Part shown: piece by piece, positions 12,129 to 14,386 of the stretch | How the letters are laid out: each line of letters begins with the position of its first letter | How positions within the stretch are numbered: the stretch's first letter is position 1 | DNA from: JBBAEA01 sp041656175 | GTDB lineage: Bacteria > Myxococcota_A > Bradymonadia > UBA4248 | Direction of reading: 5' to 3' | NCBI GenBank assembly: GCA_041656175.1 | Contig: JBBAEA010000095.1 | Span: 1-14,386, forward strand | DNA length: 14,386 nucleotides | The notes under the pieces: model-generated | Told to the model about the DNA's origin: nothing | Database searches by the model: none | The model's input: only the letters and a program-made list of their open reading frames with translations | Made by a program: the position numbers and the translations under genes

Positions 12129-14386
12129 TCAACGGGCTCTCAATTTCGCATAGCGCCGCATTAATGAAGCGACAATCTCCGCTTCGATCTCCGCTTCGAT
12201 CTCCGCTTTGCTCTTCGCTTCGCTCTTCGCCTCGATCTCCGCTTTGCTCTTCGCTTCGTACGCCTTAAGATTGAAGCCATAGAGCTTAAGCACCGCTTTG
12301 TTTAGGGCTTCGTGCGCTTTGTGCAAGTCGGCGGGCAAGGAGCTTGAATCGTAAAGATCGGCCAGCGATGATTCGGGGTAACGCGCTCTGGTATCAAGGA
12401 TTTTCTGGGCAAGCAAGGCCATTTTCTCCTCTTGTGCGGCGCTCAACTCGGGCCAAGGGAAATTGTAATAAACCATGGAGGAATAGCGGTAATCGCTTTT
12501 TAAGCGTCCGCAAACAGTGCGCATCCACGCCATGTGTACGGAGGATGTCAGAATCCCGAGGTGATAGAGTTTCGCATCGGGAATGATGATGAGCGCATCC
12601 GAAGCAATAACGCTCGAATGCATAAAACCAATCGGAATAACTTTTCGGTTTTCGGATGAAACACGCGGTACAACAATATAGTTTGTTGTTGGTTGTCGAA
12701 TTTGCGTAAACAGTGAGGGGGTGCTAGCCGCTTCCCGCACAGAGGCTGTTGGGCTTTTTTGGCGAGCTTGAGCGACGCGCTCCAAGCGTTGCATAATGGG
12801 CTTAATGTGGCGGTATGCCTTGGGCTCTACATCTTTTAACCATAAGCAATAGCGCTGCGTATTGTAGATATACTCTTCTGCCCCCATAAAAGCTTTAATC
12901 AACGGAGCCGCTTCAGGATATTGCTTAAGCAGCGCATCGCGTTCATCCGCGGTGAGCAAGAGATTTTTGCCATCTGTGGGCTGGCTGTCTTTAGTCATTT
13001 TGGGTAAATCAGGGTTAATGGACTTGCTGCGGTTTTGTATGAAAACGTTGGGGGCATCGAGCAGATAGCCATTAATATGGTGAACGACGTAACTGCTGTT
13101 ATCGGGGCGGAACAAGCGTTTTTTCCCTTGGAAAGGCTGGCATACAAAGCCAACGATGACGCAGTGCACCGCAGCAACGCCCTTGGCCTCGTTGTTCCAC
13201 TTAAATGTGGGGTGAGCAAAGATAATTTCCAAAGCTCGCTTTTCGAAAAGCTCCTTCCACATGACGGCTACGGATTCACCCTGAACGATAGAGTTGGTCG
13301 AAACAAAGGCGCACTGCGTTGAGCTGTTTTGCATATGATCCGCAGCTTTTTTATACCATGCAGCGACGTAATCCAACTTGCCATATTTCTTAAAATCTGC
13401 GTAAACAACGTCCATGTCTTGAATTTGTTCTTTTGAGCGGTTCTGGTGTCCCACAAACGGCGGATTCCCAATAATATAATCGAATTTTGTGTTTTCTTTG
13501 TCGCCAAGCAGCGTTTGCCAGTCGATTTGCAGCGCATTGCCGTGAACAATATGTGCGCCACCGCTAAGCGGCAGCCGCGCATAGCTTTGACCCAAGATTT
13601 CGCTAAGCTCCAAATTCATAAGGTGATCCATGAGCCATAGCGCGACGTTTGCAATTTGGCAGGGGAATTCCTCTATTTCAATGCCGTAGAACTGATCGAC
13701 GCGTAGCCGAGAAACAAAGTCGGTGTCAAGAACGCGCTGTCTGTTGGGGCGCTTCATTTTGATGATAGCGTGTTCGAGCTTGCGCAACTCGCGGTAGGCG
13801 ATGATCAAGAAATTGCCGCAGCCGCAGGCGGGATCGAGCAGGCGAAGGCTTGCGATCTCTCGGTGCAAGTCCTCTAAACGCTTCGGATCGGCCTTAACGA
13901 TATCAAACCTCTTCCAGAGTTCATCCATAAAAAGAGGATTGATGAGCTTGAGGATATTTTCCTCGCTCGTGTAGTGCGCGCCAAAGTTGCGCCGCTTTAC
14001 AGGATCCAATACCCCTTGGAACATGGCGCCAAAAATAGCGGGCGAAATGACAGACCAGTCAAAAAGCGCACAATCGATAAGCGTTTGGCGCATGCTAGCA
14101 TTAAATTCGGGCGTCTCCAAGCGCTCGGCAAAGATGCTTCCGTTGATGTACTGGAAGGCCAAAAGATCGGCTGGTAGCTGCGTGCGCTTGGCTCTTTTTT
14201 CGGGCTCCATGTCCAAAACTTCAAAGAGTTTGATCAAGCGCATGCCTAGGTCGGAGCCGTCAGGCTTCGCATTTTCGACGTAATTTAAGAAGTCATCTTG
14301 AACAAAAATCCCCGTATCTTCGGCAAACATGCAGAAAAGTAGGCGTACGAGCATCAACTCCAAATCATGCCCATCGTAGCCAAAGC
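12129..14386 (-). CDS. MmeI-like DNA methyltransferase / type II (IIL/IIG) restriction-modification enzyme, 5' end beyond window
   Basis: The last ~750 residues are visible. The frame stays open to the right edge (FGYDGHDLELMLVRLLFC), so the N-terminus, where MmeI-type enzymes carry a nuclease domain, is missing. Order seen: the LVRLLFCMFAEDTGIF helical spacer, then GAHYTSEENILKLINPLF. SAM-binding motif I LDPACGCGNFLI (about 13805-13841) and catalytic motif IV IIGNPPFV (about 13455-13480) mark an N6-adenine methyltransferase. The AFVSTNSIVQGE block and a target-recognition region ending RLKSDYRYSSMVYYNFPWPE follow. The C-terminus ends with LPADLHKAHEALNKAVLKLYG and an Ala/Glu/Lys repeat tail. 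This matches the large class I SAM-dependent methyltransferase family around MmeI; related proteins also occur in DISARM. Whether it restricts DNA cannot be judged without the N-terminus. It is probably transcribed toward mutS. Confidence 0.9.
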   Translation of the reverse strand, partial: FGYDGHDLELMLVRLLFCMFAEDTGIFVQDDFLNYVENAKPDGSDLGMRLIKLFEVLDMEPEKRAKRTQLPADLLAFQYINGSIFAERLETPEFNASMRQTLIDCALFDWSVISPAIFGAMFQGVLDPVKRRNFGAHYTSEENILKLINPLFMDELWKRFDIVKADPKRLEDLHREIASLRLLDPACGCGNFLIIAYRELRKLEHAIIKMKRPNRQRVLDTDFVSRLRVDQFYGIEIEEFPCQIANVALWLMDHLMNLELSEILGQSYARLPLSGGAHIVHGNALQIDWQTLLGDKENTKFDYIIGNPPFVGHQNRSKEQIQDMDVVYADFKKYGKLDYVAAWYKKAADHMQNSSTQCAFVSTNSIVQGESVAVMWKELFEKRALEIIFAHPTFKWNNEAKGVAAVHCVIVGFVCQPFQGKKRLFRPDNSSYVVHHINGYLLDAPNVFIQNRSKSINPDLPKMTKDSQPTDGKNLLLTADERDALLKQYPEAAPLIKAFMGAEEYIYNTQRYCLWLKDVEPKAYRHIKPIMQRLERVAQARQKSPTASVREAASTPSLFTQIRQPTTNYIVVPRVSSENRKVIPIGFMHSSVIASDALIIIPDAKLYHLGILTSSVHMAWMRTVCGRLKSDYRYSSMVYYNFPWPELSAAQEEKMALLAQKILDTRARYPESSLADLYDSSSLPADLHKAHEALNKAVLKLYGFNLKAYEAKSKAEIEAKSEAKSKAEIEAEIEAEIVASLMRRYAKLRAR
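12175..12258 (-). repeat. In-frame tandem repeats in the methyltransferase C-terminal tail
   Basis: A 27-nt exact direct repeat occurs at 12196-12222 and 12232-12258 (36-bp period). A 12-bp unit (ATCTCCGCTTCG type) recurs about three times before it. They encode an AKSKAEIEA / AEIEAEI charged helical tail about 15 residues from the stop. The period is a multiple of three, so copy changes alter tail length without frameshift. Confidence 0.8.

Noticed and set aside
1..14386. CRISPR array, tRNA or rRNA genes
   Set aside because: No regularly spaced direct repeats of CRISPR type, no tRNA cloverleaf with CCA-end features and no rRNA segment could be recognised on either strand.

Overview
The window (14,386 bp, roughly mid-40s to 50% GC by eye) is bacterial chromosomal DNA holding mostly housekeeping genes, separated by intergenic regions rich in hairpins and short repeats. 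The organism cannot be named from the sequence. A long predicted lipoprotein with an Asp-Pro repeat linker, an Ig-like domain and a Cys-containing C-terminal half is the style of protein common in Myxococcota/Bradymonadota (former Deltaproteobacteria). That placement is an inference with low confidence.

Layout. Bases 1-422 carry no convincing gene but contain two structured inverted-repeat elements and one copy of a ~48-bp repeat. A divergent asparagine-synthetase-like protein follows (423-2186, +). It lacks the N-terminal catalytic Cys and has an altered synthetase motif. Next comes a polyamine/nucleoside group on the + strand: a uridine-phosphorylase-family enzyme (about 2315-3067), spermidine synthase speE (3113-3967) and an agmatinase-like ureohydrolase speB (4531-5388). 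Between speE and speB lie about 560 bp packed with hairpins, including a ~123-bp imperfect palindrome and a perfect 22-bp stem. A ~440-bp gap precedes a 667-aa lipoprotein (5831-7834, +) that ends at a clear intrinsic terminator. A radical SAM/SPASM protein with an N-terminal PqqD-like (RRE-type) region follows (about 7887-9215, +). On the minus strand, convergent with it, are mutS (9261-12038) and, upstream of mutS, the C-terminal ~750 residues of an MmeI-like DNA methyltransferase/restriction enzyme (12129 to the right edge, 5' end outside the window).

How the genes fit together. SpeB (agmatine to putrescine) and SpeE (putrescine to spermidine) are consecutive polyamine steps. SpeE releases methylthioadenosine, which gives one possible reason for a nucleoside phosphorylase next to it. 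MutS and the methyltransferase are DNA-maintenance and DNA-modification/defence functions. The AsnB-like protein and the RRE-radical SAM protein belong to families that modify peptides, but they lie 5.7 kb apart with housekeeping genes between them and no convincing precursor peptide. I therefore do not call a RiPP cluster. The parts most worth a second look are the dispersed intergenic elements, the degenerate AsnB-like enzyme and the RRE-radical SAM gene.
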